64,000 nt of DNA. Source: Siphonodentalium dalli (Eukaryota > Mollusca > Scaphopoda > Gadilida > Siphonodentaliidae). The stretch lies in the NCBI GenBank assembly GCA_032622095.1, contig CP136066.1, positions 188,826,716 through 188,890,715 on the forward strand. Direction: 5' to 3'. The position numbers and the translations under genes are program-made. Below the pieces are notes generated by a model. The model searched no databases, had not been told where the DNA came from, and was given only the letters and a program-made list of their open reading frames with translations. Shown piece by piece: positions 46,092 through 56,928 of this stretch (its first letter is position 1; each line of letters starts with the position of its first letter).

Positions 46092-46311
46092 TGTCTCAAT
46101 GCTGTTCACGTAAGATTTATTCATGGCTCTAATCTAATTTTTACAAAACCTATTTTTTATTTAGATTTTATTGTGTATATTCAAAATATTTTTGGTATAC
46201 ATTTGTCTCAATGCTGTTCACGTAAGATTTATTCATGGCTCTAATCTAACTTTTACAAAACCTATTTTTTATTTAGATTTATTGTTATTATTCAAAATAT
46301 TTTTGGTATAA
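46092..46311 (+). repeat. 112-bp tandem duplication
   Basis: 46092-46203 and 46204-46311 both start TGTCTCAATGCTGTTCACGT and contain TTCATGGCTCTAATCTAA and TCAAAATATTTTTGGTAT. Confidence 0.95.
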
Positions 46312-46555
46312 GAAGTGCTACACGAGAGACACTATTTTGCTTGATAATTAATTGTCTATGCATTTATATCATACTGTTTCAAAGTTTTAGCGGGATTATT
46401 GTAAGATAATTTTGTTGATATTTCAATAACAAAATTATATACTTTGATATGTACAGATCTGGTTTAAATGTCATATCTAGTTTTGAAATGTGCTAAAGCA
46501 GAAAACGGTGTCACATTATGTTTTTTTTTAAATTATTATTATTTATTATTAGGCC

Positions 46556-46886
46556 GTGGTTAAAGAACGGTATACCGCTCTTTAGTACCAAACGCTAAAG
46601 AGCGGTAGGCCTATACCGCGCTTTAGCTATATGGGCCTGATACGCTAATTAACGGTATACCGCTCTTTAGCGTTTGGTGCTAAAGAAAGGTATACTGCTC
46701 TTTAGCCCTCGGTGCTAAGGAGCCGTCCAGGTTGGATGAGCGGCACGTGCGTTGCCAAGATATTTTGCGCATTGCGCCAACACATAACGTTATAATCCGT
46801 ACCGCTCTTTAGCCCTCATCACTAAAGAGCATTATACCATTTTTTAGCCCTCAGTACTAAAGACCGGTATACCGTTCTTTAGACAC
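46556..46886. repeat. Array of seven alternating palindromes (CTAAAGAGCGGTATAC)
   Basis: Fourteen half-sites of CTAAAGAGCGGTATAC-like sequence alternate strictly in orientation, forming seven imperfect palindromes with GGTATACC-type centres. Spacers between pairs are themselves partly inverted (ACCAAACG / CGTTTGGT; AGCCCTC / GAGGGCT types). Confidence 0.85.
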
Positions 46887-46888
46887 TT

Positions 46889-46964
46889 CGTTATTATTAT
46901 TATTATGTTGTTGTTGCTGTTTTTTCTGTTGTTGTTGTTGTGGTGGTGGTGGTGGTGGTGGTGC
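46889..46964 (+). repeat. (ATT)n(GTT)n(GGT)n compound microsatellite
   Basis: TTATTATTATTATTATG, then GTT/TTG triplets, then eight GGT triplets. Confidence 0.95.
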
Positions 46965-47330
46965 ATGTATACATCTTTAAAGCATTTCTACGTTCTATAG
47001 TAATGTAAAATATACTGTTAGATAATTTGTCCGCGAACACTGTGAGTGACATTAATTTCGACACCGGTAGGAGGTGCAAAATACAGTGCAAAGTAGGGCA
47101 GAAATATGGTTCAAAGTTTTAGTCAACTGGAAGTTGAACAGCGAGCTAAAAAAAAATGCAGAGCGACACAGAGGCACTTGGACCCATATTCTCATCATAT
47201 AACAGGATAATTGGGTGGAAATGTCACATGTTGTCAAGGCACAGCTACTGCCAGTGCTATACTGGTAATTTTTACGCAAATTCAGTGGAGCCACGCCCAT
47301 TTTGTCACACAACTACTGCAAATTTGACAG

Positions 47331-47718
47331 AGAAATATACTCATCACTCAGACAGTCAGAGAGTAATCCAGATTACCGTCCGTCCATATCGAGGCAGAGA
47401 TACAGAGGTGATAGAGATTTGTTTTCCAAAGTGCCAACTCAGACAAATTATGCTACAGAGAGTAATTTCGCGAAGTTTACATCGCCGACCTTCGAAGAGA
47501 ATATTCAAGGAAACCGCCATGCTCGTCACCGTGTTGATATAAACAAGGGCGAATACTCTCGCTGGAATGTAACTAGGTCGCCGCATTCAGATGGCATCCA
47601 ATGTGGTGGCTTTGAAAGTCAGTTTGGCGGAACAAGAACTGATGGACTTTGCAGGACAGGTACTGCGTCGAGTTATGAGGCGCTGCATCCTCCATGGGCA
47701 TGCAACACAGGAAGTCTG
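47331..47718 (+). CDS. Candidate penultimate coding exon, unknown hydrophilic protein
   Basis: The acceptor AAATTTGACAG starts an open frame of 129 codons (one leading base) to the donor CTG-GTAAAA at 47719. Composition is Ser/Arg/Asp-rich and looks translated (PDYRPSISRQRYRGDRDLF, SPTFEENIQGNRHARHR), with three Cys near the end. The next good acceptor (48077) is phase-compatible and leads to a stop overlapping AATAAA, which supports a real plus-strand gene. If unspliced, the frame would stop at 47736. No family recognised; upstream exons were not found. Confidence 0.45.
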
Positions 47719-48076
47719 GTAAAACCAGATTTATAGGATGGTCAGTCAAGCTGGACAGATTATTTGGCGCATTTTAATTGGCCCTGTACAGTAGATTTAG
47801 TTTTCAGTCTAAGTTTTACTGATCGATTCTTGTCACATTTATTGCCCAGCTTCTGTTTTATTTCTTTGGTTTCCGTCCTGATTTTATCCATTTCCTTTTC
47901 CTGTTTTTGTCTAAATTCCTTGATACATGTAATAGTGTCGATTTTTCTTTTGTAGGCCTCCAGTTGTGAGTACAATTCTCCATTTCCTATGGCTAATTTG
48001 TCTTGACTGTTTGTTGATCAGTAATGATAAGAAATTATTTGTATTTTCTTTCTTTATTTCAATAATTCAAACACAG

Positions 48077-48229
48077 GATGGAATAAATGATAACGATGGC
48101 GGTGAATGTATAAATACCACGAGTATTACACATGCAATAAGACACGAACATCTGCGGCCCCGAAGTGACCACTACGCGATAGAAAATTGTACACATCATG
48201 CAGCCTTCACTTTGTGCATGGAACAATAA
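48077..48229 (+). CDS. Candidate terminal coding exon of the same plus-strand gene
   Basis: Preceded by a long pyrimidine-rich tract (TTTCTTTCTTTATTTC) and ACACAG. 50 codons plus TAA, phase 0, matching the donor at 47718. The peptide is polar with His and Cys (ITHAIRHEHLRPRSDH, then C and HH near the end). The TAA at 48227-48229 lies inside an AATAAA (48225-48230), and a second AATAAA follows at 48272-48277. Confidence 0.5.
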   Translation, partial: DGINDNDGGECINTTSITHAIRHEHLRPRSDHYAIENCTHHAAFTLCMEQ

Positions 48230-48271
48230 AGAGCATTACTTGTTCAGTCTAAGATTCCTGATGATTGAGAG

Positions 48272-48277
48272 AATAAA
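48272..48277 (+). promoter_or_regulatory. Polyadenylation signal AATAAA
   Basis: Forty-three nucleotides after the stop at 48229; the more likely of two AATAAA motifs here. Confidence 0.45.
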
Positions 48278-48514
48278 GAGCGGTTTTGTCACTTCTGTTC
48301 GAATGAATTGTTGAACTTACTGACAGATATGTATCTAAGCTTTCTCATGGTATAGACAATCCGCGTGTTAGTGTAGCAGACATTTATTTAAAATATATGG
48401 ATATATCTACGTTTATTTTAAATTACAATATCTATATGGAAACGATCATTATTCAAAATAAATGCGCTACTAATATTTATTTCTCCTTTGAACTAATTAT
48501 GTTAAAATAATAAA

Positions 48515-48650
48515 TAAATCATGTGCCGAAATCTCTTCGATGAATAGAAGTGCCGAAACGTGCAAGTGCTTGGGCCGAAAACAACCAGGTTCCGAAAACC
48601 CAGGTGCCGAAAAGTCCTTAAAACTAGGTGCCGAAATGTCAGGCAGTTAT
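48515..48650 (+). repeat. Degenerate GTGCCGAAA repeat
   Basis: GTGCCGAAA or a close variant occurs about six times in 135 bp at ~15-25-bp spacing (for example AGGTGCCGAAAAGTCC, AGGTGCCGAAATGTC). Confidence 0.7.
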
Positions 48651-48659
48651 CCTCTTTTT

Positions 48660-49364
48660 GACAAACTTTGAATATTTAGCTTCCGAATGTGTCATGATTG
48701 ATTTTCTATACAGATCGTCATGTATAGTAAATATATAGATATATATATATATGAACATCATGGGCGCATATAAGCATACTGTTTTACACAAATAAAAACA
48801 GGACAACAACTTTCAACATAATATATATTTAAAATGTCCATTTAGCTCAAATAAACTAATGTTTGGTTCCTCCCAAAAAGGCTACGTCAATACTTAGCGT
48901 TGATCACTGTATTGTAGTTGATAGTCAATGACGTTCATTTGCGAAACATAACTACATGTGTATACGTATATAGCTTCTAAGATCCATCATGTATAATTGA
49001 CTTTGGAAATTTTAAAGTTTAATATGCATTCAGTTGTATTCATAATACATTATTTGGTGTGAAACGACAACGCGAAGTTCCAAGACCTCGTCAGTGACGT
49101 CACCACCTGAGGAATCTAACGCGAAACCGTGACGTGCCCTGGTCAGCTTCAAATGGTGTTTGGAGCTTCCGCGAATATATCCATGCAGCACCATACACTT
49201 TTACAACTAATTTTGTACACTAAGTCAATATTATTCCAAGGCTGTCCAAACACAAGCCGATATATATACACACATACTTGTTTCGCATGGGTGTCATCAT
49301 CGCCAATGCTGCATACATTTGGAAATGCGAAAGTTTCAAAGAGCGCATTCGATTGCACCGTTTG
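48660..49364. other. No gene seen
   Basis: AT-rich; a short (TA)n near 48735. The frame at 49129-49623 runs into a transposable element and is not supported. Confidence 0.4.
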
Positions 49365-49797
49365 CAGTATTCTACGGTGCCCTATTTCCGCCACATACTT
49401 CCTTTTTTCCCCACCTGTTTCCGTTCCTTCGCGGCTAAGCAAGCGAAATAATCTCAATTATTTCCGTTACTTCGACACGAAGGAACCGAAGGAAACAAAT
49501 CAAACGAAGCAAGCGAAAACAAGAACCAAGAACCAAGAACATCGTTTTACTTGGTTGTTGTTGTTGGGTTACGGCGGTTCCTTCGAAGGAACCAACAAAA
49601 TGTCGCATGAAGGAACCGAATGAAGCAAAATAACAATGATGTTTTTTTTCGCTTTCATCGTTTGATTTTTTCGCTTCCTTAACAATTGAGATTATTTCGC
49701 TGGCTTCGCCGCGGAGGAATCGAAGCAAGTGACAAAACCAAACGAAGGAAGCGAGAAAAAAGTATGTGGCGGAAACAGGACACCATAGAATTCAATA
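49365..49797. mobile_element. TIR element with ~100-bp arms and CGAAGGAAC-rich interior
   Basis: Left arm 49365-49463 (TCTACGGTGCCCTATTTCC, CGCCACATACTT, GCGAAATAATCTCAATTA) is matched in reverse by 49682-49797. The interior is dense in CGAAGGAACC/GGTTCCTTCG in both orientations. A related block lies at 60893-61390 (shared GTGCGACATTTTGTTG, TTGGTTGTTGTTGTTGGGTT). Confidence 0.85.
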
Positions 49798-49799
49798 TT

Positions 49800-51450
49800 T
49801 CATACAAACGTATTCTCACGTTGTTGGCGCTCCACAGTTTTTGCAGTGATTGGTGCAGAAATAAGTGGGGGGGGGGATCAATTCGTTGAAAAATAACTGA
49901 AATGTGAACCCACAACACATATACAATGTATATATGCCTGTGTTGAGCAAATACTAGGCTTTTCGATTTTGATACATAATGATCATATTAATGGGGGTAG
50001 CAAGAGTTATGCCCCTTGATTGTGTGCCTGAAAAATTTAATTTTGATGCAACAATTGCCAAAATAAGTGATATTCGGGCCCCTGGGACACAAAAACAAGA
50101 TTTTTCGGAGCATAGCTGCCTATATTGTCTGGAGGAACACCTTTTCCTCACAAAAATATCAAAAAAGTTCAAACTTCTCACCACTGTGATTTCCAAAAAA
50201 ATATATTTCATGCAGATGACAAATTTTAGGTGCTAAAACGTCACGCTGGTGTCTGGAGCCACTGTTTCGCATAAATCGCTACTACATGATACTGGTAGAG
50301 TTAAGGTCACCTGAAATAATATTTTTCAAAACTCAAAGACATCCTCTACAAATCCACAAATTCATAACGAACCTTCTCTCAATAAACATGCCACATTCAT
50401 GGTGTCAGAAAACACTGATACTCTATATTCTAAGACATTTACCCCTACTGATTATTCGAAACTGTGGAGTGTCACCTCTGATCGACTGTTACGGAAGTTC
50501 AAGGTGGGTTCCTGAATTTACATTGAATTATAATGAAGTTTGAATTTCGATGAGTCAACGACCGTACCAAGTTTGAATGTTCGCGAAGTTGGCAATTATT
50601 AGTGAGGTAAATTGACCAATTTACATGTGCATGCGTTTGGAGTCCACTTTCGAGAATATAATTTAGTCAGCCAATTTTGTGCCATCCTCTCTTTGCTAAT
50701 TAATATACCGGTAATTATACATTGGGAGATGTTAACATGTGTAGAACATTGAGAAGTATCAGATAATCAGACCGGTGATGATGAACAAAGAATAGATATT
50801 GAAAACTCACACCGTGTATACCAGTATGTTATCAGCATACTCTAGTGACTAGTAATGTGATATTCACGACATAATGCCTAATAATAGTGATGGCCTAATA
50901 TAATAGTATTATTCAAGTGTTTTTGTCTGAAAATGTTTTATTGTTTTATTCGTCCAAGACAGTTATAACTATTGGGAACTCCAAAATATCCCTACGACTA
51001 CATGTACGTGAATAAATAAATAAATAAATAATAATAAACAAATATTATCAACGCAGCATAAGTGCATGTATGTCTATTTCTATTGACATTGATCACTGAA
51101 TAATCTTGTAATTTATGTACGAACGTAACAATAACATTTTGAACCCAGTTCGTATTTTCGGTCTAAACCGGAAACGGCTTGACGTAACGTCGCATAGAGA
51201 CTTGTGACGTCGCTTGAACAATAGGATTTTTACACTTTATAAAGTTAATGATCTTGCGACTAGTTCCTATATTTTAATCGTTTTAAACGACACTTACTAT
51301 ATTTTCCTCAGTGTTCACGCTGCCGTGAGCAAATGTCGCAAACTGCGCAAGAAAAACAAAAGTGGCTCAAGAAAATGTGCTAGTGGCTAAAGAAAGTGGC
51401 TCAACGAATTTAGGTGTGTGGCTCTTAAAATAAATGCCGTCGGACAGATT
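49800..51450. other. No gene supported
   Basis: Short (AAAT)n at 51009-51045. At 51170-51215 two CRE-like TGACGTAACGTC / TGACGTCGC motifs lie in a slightly GC-richer patch. No adjoining exon was identified. Confidence 0.4.
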
Positions 51451-51454
51451 AAGT

Positions 51455-51726
51455 TTAAAGGGGTACTGTACGCCAAATGTTGTTGTTGGTTTCTATAGTC
51501 TCCGAGTCGGAGAATAAGGTAACAATTTTTCCATTATTTGAAAGTCTGTTGAGTACGAAGTCATGTTACGGATGACAAATTTACCGGAATGCAAAAATAC
51601 AAATTGTCGTTGTCGAGTACTTTTTGTAAAGTTTTCAACCAAATGAATCAAATAAAAGTTATATTATATGCATACTAGTCCCATATAATCATTTAAGTTA
51701 TTGTATCGTCGCTAGTCAGTGAGTGG
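51455..51726 (+). mobile_element. Partial copy of the 148-724 TTAA MITE
   Basis: TTAA-AGGGGTACTGTACGCC and ~270 bp match the left half of the first copy at ~90% by eye; the right half is missing. Confidence 0.85.
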
Positions 51727-51729
51727 AAT

Positions 51730-52489
51730 AGAAATAACACTATGGATATTACTCCCGATTAATGACCAAAACAATTGTTGCTTGTAAGCAATATTTGCGG
51801 AGAAAATCGGGTCACGGTGGAATAAATTTGAAGATACACAGGGATAGGTTAGGAAATCAGTTTCTCTGAAGCATTTGTTCGCCCATGGCACATCCCAAAT
51901 TGGGGTGAGCTAAATCAACTGTGGTCACAACACAGGGCATAATACTTACGACACTGGCACCAAATGATAAGCTCTCCACTCTGGTAGTATATTGCAATAC
52001 TCAACGACCAGTGGCTATGGACAAAAACTCAAATCGTACGTCCATCAAGTGAAGCATGAGTTTGGTCCATTATAATTCGAAGGTTGTGATAGTTACTTAT
52101 GATGCGGTGATCATGTTTGGTGCTATCTCAATATTCTGAAAACGCTCAAGAGTCAGCAATAATCATCCATCGTTAATCGGCAGTAAGTACAGCTTTCTAT
52201 GAAACATTTAGCATAATCAAGAATGTTACAAGACAAAAGTTAATTGACTGTTGATTATCGATAGACCATATTATGACTAATATGACACTGTTTCCGCAGC
52301 CAGATTATGTTGAACTGTGACCATAGTTGTTTTTATTTGAGCTATTTGGTGATGATTTAATTCCTGATCAGAGGAGCAAACTGCATTGTTTCTGTGGTGA
52401 AATGTCAACATTATACATCAATGCTTATAGACATAAAAGGCTAAATACTGATTTTAAAAATGTTTTCAAGTGTGAGTCACCAATCCAAC
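51730..52489. other. No gene seen
   Basis: AT-rich; no motif or repeat boundary recognised. Confidence 0.4.
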
Positions 52490-53350
52490 ACTTTTGATAC
52501 ATTTGCCGCCATTTTGACTGTCATGATTATTTATATTCACCATCGCAAATTTCCAAGCACCAACGAGGTTGAATTGTATAGGTGATAATAGCCTGTGCTT
52601 AACTTCTTCAGTTTAGGTTCGTTTCACAAGGCAATATGGCTAGAAACACGAAGTTATACCAAGCTAAATTTGTTTAGGGATTGAAATGGGCTTAGGCCAA
52701 AGAAATAACAAGTGTAATGTTTCCAGTGCAGATTAGTCAACTTCCGTATCAACCACAACATCTAAACGAATAAGGACGAAACATAGAATTTTCTATAAAT
52801 CTGCCGCCATTTTTACTGCCATCATAAACCATAGTTACCATTTCAGACACAAATTAGATTGCATGTTTTCGGTAATACTTAAACTGTCTTAAATCCTTCA
52901 GATCTGTTCATTTCATATTAAAATATGACTAGAAACATAAAGTGAGATTTCGATGAACTATCATACTGAGTTCTTTAAAAAATATCTTTTAAGGGATTGG
53001 AAATAGGTGAACACAAATGAACAACATATGCCACTGCCAAATAAACGTAAGACATGAATAATAGGAAAACAAACAACAATTTATTGTCAGTTTCAAACAC
53101 TAGAAACGGATATAGAATATATGAGTTAAAATGTGTCTATTTTTCAAATCAGGTCACCATTTTGGCAGCCATCTTGCTATTGGAGAACCAGTTTTTCCTA
53201 TAAAATGTAGTACAATGTAATATCGTCCCAATAATGCATACATTTGTATACATTATATAAGATATTGTCTCCAACAAAATAGATTAAACTGACTTAGTTC
53301 ATATTTTGTAGCACTTCGGCCACATTGGACGCCATGTTGGATTCTAGGAA
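52490..53350 (-). repeat. Diverged repeat units with GCCGCCATTTT cores
   Basis: TTTGCCGCCATTTTGACTG (~52503), TCTGCCGCCATTTTTACTG (~52800), TCACCATTTTGGCAGCCATC (~53155) and GGACGCCATGTTGG (~53328) recur every ~180-350 bp, in the opposite orientation to the 26.6-27.7-kb array. Words such as TAGAAACA(C/T)(G/A)AAGT(T/G) are shared between the first units. Confidence 0.6.
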
Positions 53351-53815
53351 TTGCTTAAGGGTGTGAACTCCACACCTACCCAGAAATTGAAGCACATACC
53401 ATCCAGAATCACAATCCGCTGAGAATTTTTTTTACTTACCCCTAAAATTGGCCCTTTGCTTTTCAATTCATAATTCAGGTAGCATGTGTTTGCGCGCGAC
53501 TGACCCACATTCACTGATATTGTTTGTCATACATTGAAAAGTACACGCACTGTAATAGCAAATTAAATGTAACGTGTGGACGTTTTTGGTAACCGTGATT
53601 GGTAACATTACATGTACATGTAACTGGAAATATTCAATTACATAAACTTATTATTTCCGAGACTATATATAATACGACCGCACTCATCAGAAACTGAAAA
53701 GTGATATGACCATACTCATGATTCTCAGTTTCCATCAATGATCACAAATAATTTCCGTTGTAAATTGAAACTGTTGAAATATTCTTGTGATCAAGATCAT
53801 CACAATTTATTTCAG

Positions 53816-53922
53816 AGAAAGATTCTGTCGTGAAAAGGGAAGAGTTCGTTGTTGTGCGAAAGCTTGTCAAATAGCAATCAAGTGTTATCCTAAAGCAGGG
53901 CCAGCTTTTGGAAAAGATGCAG
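53816..53922 (+). CDS. Candidate 107-bp exon, cysteine-rich peptide; family unknown
   Basis: The acceptor ACAATTTATTTCAG and donor GATGCAG-GTAAGG flank a segment open in only one frame (one leading base, 35 codons, one trailing base). The peptide has five Cys spaced C-x7-CC-x3-C-x6-C among many Arg/Lys and ends in a Pro/Gly/Lys stretch. The next acceptor (54466) would give a few codons and a stop. The splice sites are good, but no neighbouring coding exon confirms it. The spacing fits no family I can name with confidence. Confidence 0.35.
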
Positions 53923-54267
53923 GTAAGGATAACTTTCCTTGCAGAAAACTAGTAAACACAGCTCAGAGATCACGATAGGGTGAATATGGTGATGCTAGCC
54001 CGCTTCTTGATGGACACAAGCTATACATATGGTATTATAACATAGAGTTGTGATCCATAAGACACAATACCCTCTAAAAGCCTATACTATTATCGGAATC
54101 CATATATACATATTTAAATGCCAATGCGAATGTATCACGGTCCACATATTGGTTTAAAATAAGAGTTCCGAAAAACATATATAATTTTATTTAATTAACG
54201 ACTGAAGTGAGACGGTGACTTTATATTTTCTTTGCTCGTACCCAAACAATATCGTCAAGCTTATTTG

Positions 54268-54268
<1 letters not shown>

Positions 54269-54343
<75 letters not shown>

Positions 54344-54354
54344 ATATATATATA
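54269..54354 (+). repeat. (TA)n microsatellite
   Basis: About 85 bp, with a TATGTATGTA interruption near the 3' end. Confidence 0.98.
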
Positions 54355-54466
54355 TGCCGCGCATGTACACGTATTTATACCCTTGTTATACATGTTCTGG
54401 TGATGATTTGGTTAATATGCGAACAAGTACATGTTTACCTAAACTAAACAAATTATCCTTTTATAG

Positions 54467-55610
54467 ATGCAGATAGCGTATCTAAAGTATGAGGTCACGG
54501 ATGCGCAACAGACGGCAGCCTCTATACAGCAGAACAATGACCATGCAACATTGCAACTCGGCGTCTTCATGGCGTTCTGTTCGAAATGGGCGAAAGAAAT
54601 GTCTCAATTTGCATCAGTCCCTCCCTCAAACTGAGTCTTCGATACAGAGGATCGCCAAGTCAAATTAGCGAGATAGATTCCGATGTGATGTCACAGAAAT
54701 AGCAGCTGCTGTCCCAAAGATTTGGTCGAGAGGATGTGAACGAAAATTCCAATGCTGCTATGGATTCGGATTGGGATCCAATCGATGGTTTTGATGATCC
54801 GATAGACGACCGAGAATGTTCAGAGAAAAGGCGTGATAAAGATAACAATATCGCATGAATCGTCGATGAAATGGAACAGGGGCGTGACGTTGGAAAGACG
54901 AGGAAGGCTAGATGTGATAAGCTGCGTGGAGGATGACTCGGAGTCGGAATCGGAGAGTGAATGGGTTACAAATATGGACGTTGAATTGGTTGGAACTGAT
55001 ACGGACAAAGAAACGAAAGAACCTGGGACTGAGATGTCGCAACTGGAGAAGAGTGTTTCAAAAGTTGTTACAAAAGCTAACGTATTTTGTGGTGGAGACA
55101 GTGAGATGGGTTCCCATAATGCCTTATCTGTGCTGGATAAATCCATTGCAAAGACAGAACAGATATCCGAGGGCGAAGTCAGTGAGGCAGAAAGTATACA
55201 TTTTGCAAAACCAGTCGACCACGAGGAAGTTCGCTCTGCGGTTGCTATGACTGAAGTCGACAGTGGTGACGAAGACGATAAACAGAGTCATACTGAAGTA
55301 GATACCGTCATCCAATCTGAAACGATTATTTTCAGCAAAGTCACTGCAAATGGTTCCGCTCATACAAAAGGCGATTTATTAGATAATGTTCCAGCCACCA
55401 ACAATGCTATGGCCCAGAACATAGGCGCCTTGGCAAGTTTCACACCGACCGACGGAAACACCGCAAATAGCAATGAGTCGCAGATATTGAACCAAACAGC
55501 ACAACCAGTGTGTGATCAAACGACAGAAGAAAACGCACCCTCATATACGATGGCGCATAGTCCAGAACCGGTCTCTGAAAATTTATTCAAGACAGAGCTA
55601 GGACACGGAG
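54467..55610 (+). pseudogene. Decayed acidic coding region (last open stretch 279 aa)
   Basis: After the acceptor TTTTATAG (54466) an ATG frame runs 55 codons (MQIAYLKYEVTDAQQTAASI) to a TGA. A second frame ~54650-54850 is Asp-rich (DSDWDPIDGFDDPIDD) with two stops. A third frame, from 54833, is open to the donor-like GGAG-GTGGGT at 55611. It is strongly acidic and low in hydrophobics (EDDSESESESEW, VDSGDEDDKQS), as in a disordered nuclear or chromatin-type protein. MITE copy A lies just beyond the donor, so the annotated end (55672) is MITE sequence. Either three exons with unresolved splicing or a decayed gene. Confidence 0.4.
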
Positions 55611-55634
55611 GTGGGTATATCTTTACATTGACAT

Positions 55635-56075
55635 CAAGTCTGCAAATAGCGTGTCTGTCATTTGCAGAATGAGGTCCCCAGAGGGTGAATTTAGTGACGT
55701 TATCCCGCATAGCGGTCTAGTATAACTAAATTCACTCTCTGGAGACCTCATTCTGCTTAGGCCTCATCTTCTGGGAAGTATCTACAGTATCAAATGAACA
55801 TTGTTTTTAGTTTTCCCTTCTGTGAAGTTTCTATACCCCCTAATTTGCAGCAGATAAAATGCATAATCGAGGTGCCCAATGGGTGAACATCACCAACTTC
55901 AACTGGGGAAATTCAATCTGATCCTAGGTTTACCATAGCAGTTGAGGGCCTAAGCAGAATGAGGTTCACAGAGGGTGAATTTAGTGATACTAGCCCGCTA
56001 TGTGGGATAGCGTCACTAAATTCACCCTATGGGGACCTCATTCTGCAAATGACAGACACGCTATTTGCAGCCTTG
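55635..56075. mobile_element. Two-hairpin MITE family H, copy A, with 13-bp target duplication
   Basis: Outer ends CAAGTCTGCAAATAGCGTG and CACGCTATTTGCAGCCTTG are inverted copies. The 13-mer TTTACATTGACAT directly flanks both (55622-55634 and 56076-56088). Inside are two separate hairpins, each pairing AGAATGAGGTCCCCAGAGGG...TTTAGTGACG with its complement, joined by a ~200-bp spacer (TCATCTTCTGGGAAGTAT ... CATAGCAGTTGAGGGCC). Confidence 0.92.
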
Positions 56076-56344
56076 TTTACATTGACATAACGAACATGTA
56101 TCTCTATATTTTCTGGTCTGTTATATGAACTTAGACATCTAAAACAGGTCGCGTATATCGGCAGCCAAAAAAGTCAGTATACAGCCAAGATGGTACACAT
56201 AGTTAAGTGCAGTCTTAGTAAACTTAGCGTACATTTGCTCCCAGAGTCGCGCGACTAGCAATTGTACTTCGAAATTTATTTAAGTTAAGTGCTACTTTCA
56301 TTGTCTAATTTAGCGGTATCTTGTTAAATAGCGTTCAATAATTT

Positions 56345-56802
56345 GTAAAGGTACCCAATCCGATTCGATGGTCCACATATCAGATTCCAAAAACATCAAC
56401 AACATTTTTTTAAATGCCGCTTCAGTTATCAGAATCGATTAATTGCCCCAAAATAATGCTAACCACAGCCAACTAATAGTAATAGTATACAATTGCCCAA
56501 CAACTGTTATTTATCAACATTTTGTTGAACGAAATTTGGCCGGATTGTCAAATATCTAACGCCCAAAGCCACATAATTTTTGAGTTATTCATCTACATCC
56601 GCAATTTGACCCGAGACCGTCGGCTTGACGAATATTTGCTAGGCCGCCAAAAAGTACATATCTCGGGAAATAACAAATTTAAAAAATCGATATATGATCA
56701 GTCTGAGCTTTGATGGGTGGGTTCCTCGAATCAAATATTTTGAACTCCGAAGCCAAAGAAACAGTAATTTGGGAGCGTTAATTCGGATTATGCATCTTTA
56801 AG
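56345..56802 (+). mobile_element. MITE family R, copy 2
   Basis: Inverted copy of 22222-22720 (see there), ending AATTCGGATTATGCATCTTT-AA. Confidence 0.75.
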
Positions 56803-56928
56803 TATATCATAAGTATCACACAAGGCTGTTATTACTACGTGCAACTTAAGACATTGGACAGAGTATACGGCATATATATCAACAGCATAGCATGACATTA
56901 TGCATTGTTTATATCATGTCTATACACG

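Noticed and set aside
47760-47990. Lys/Glu-rich 71-aa minus-strand frame with coiled-coil look
   Set aside because: It is antisense to the intron of the 47.3-48.2-kb gene, and its T/C-rich plus strand explains the Lys/Glu composition; no splice sites fit well.
54215-54447. ORFs with Tyr-Ile repeats
   Set aside because: Pure translation of the (TA)n microsatellite.
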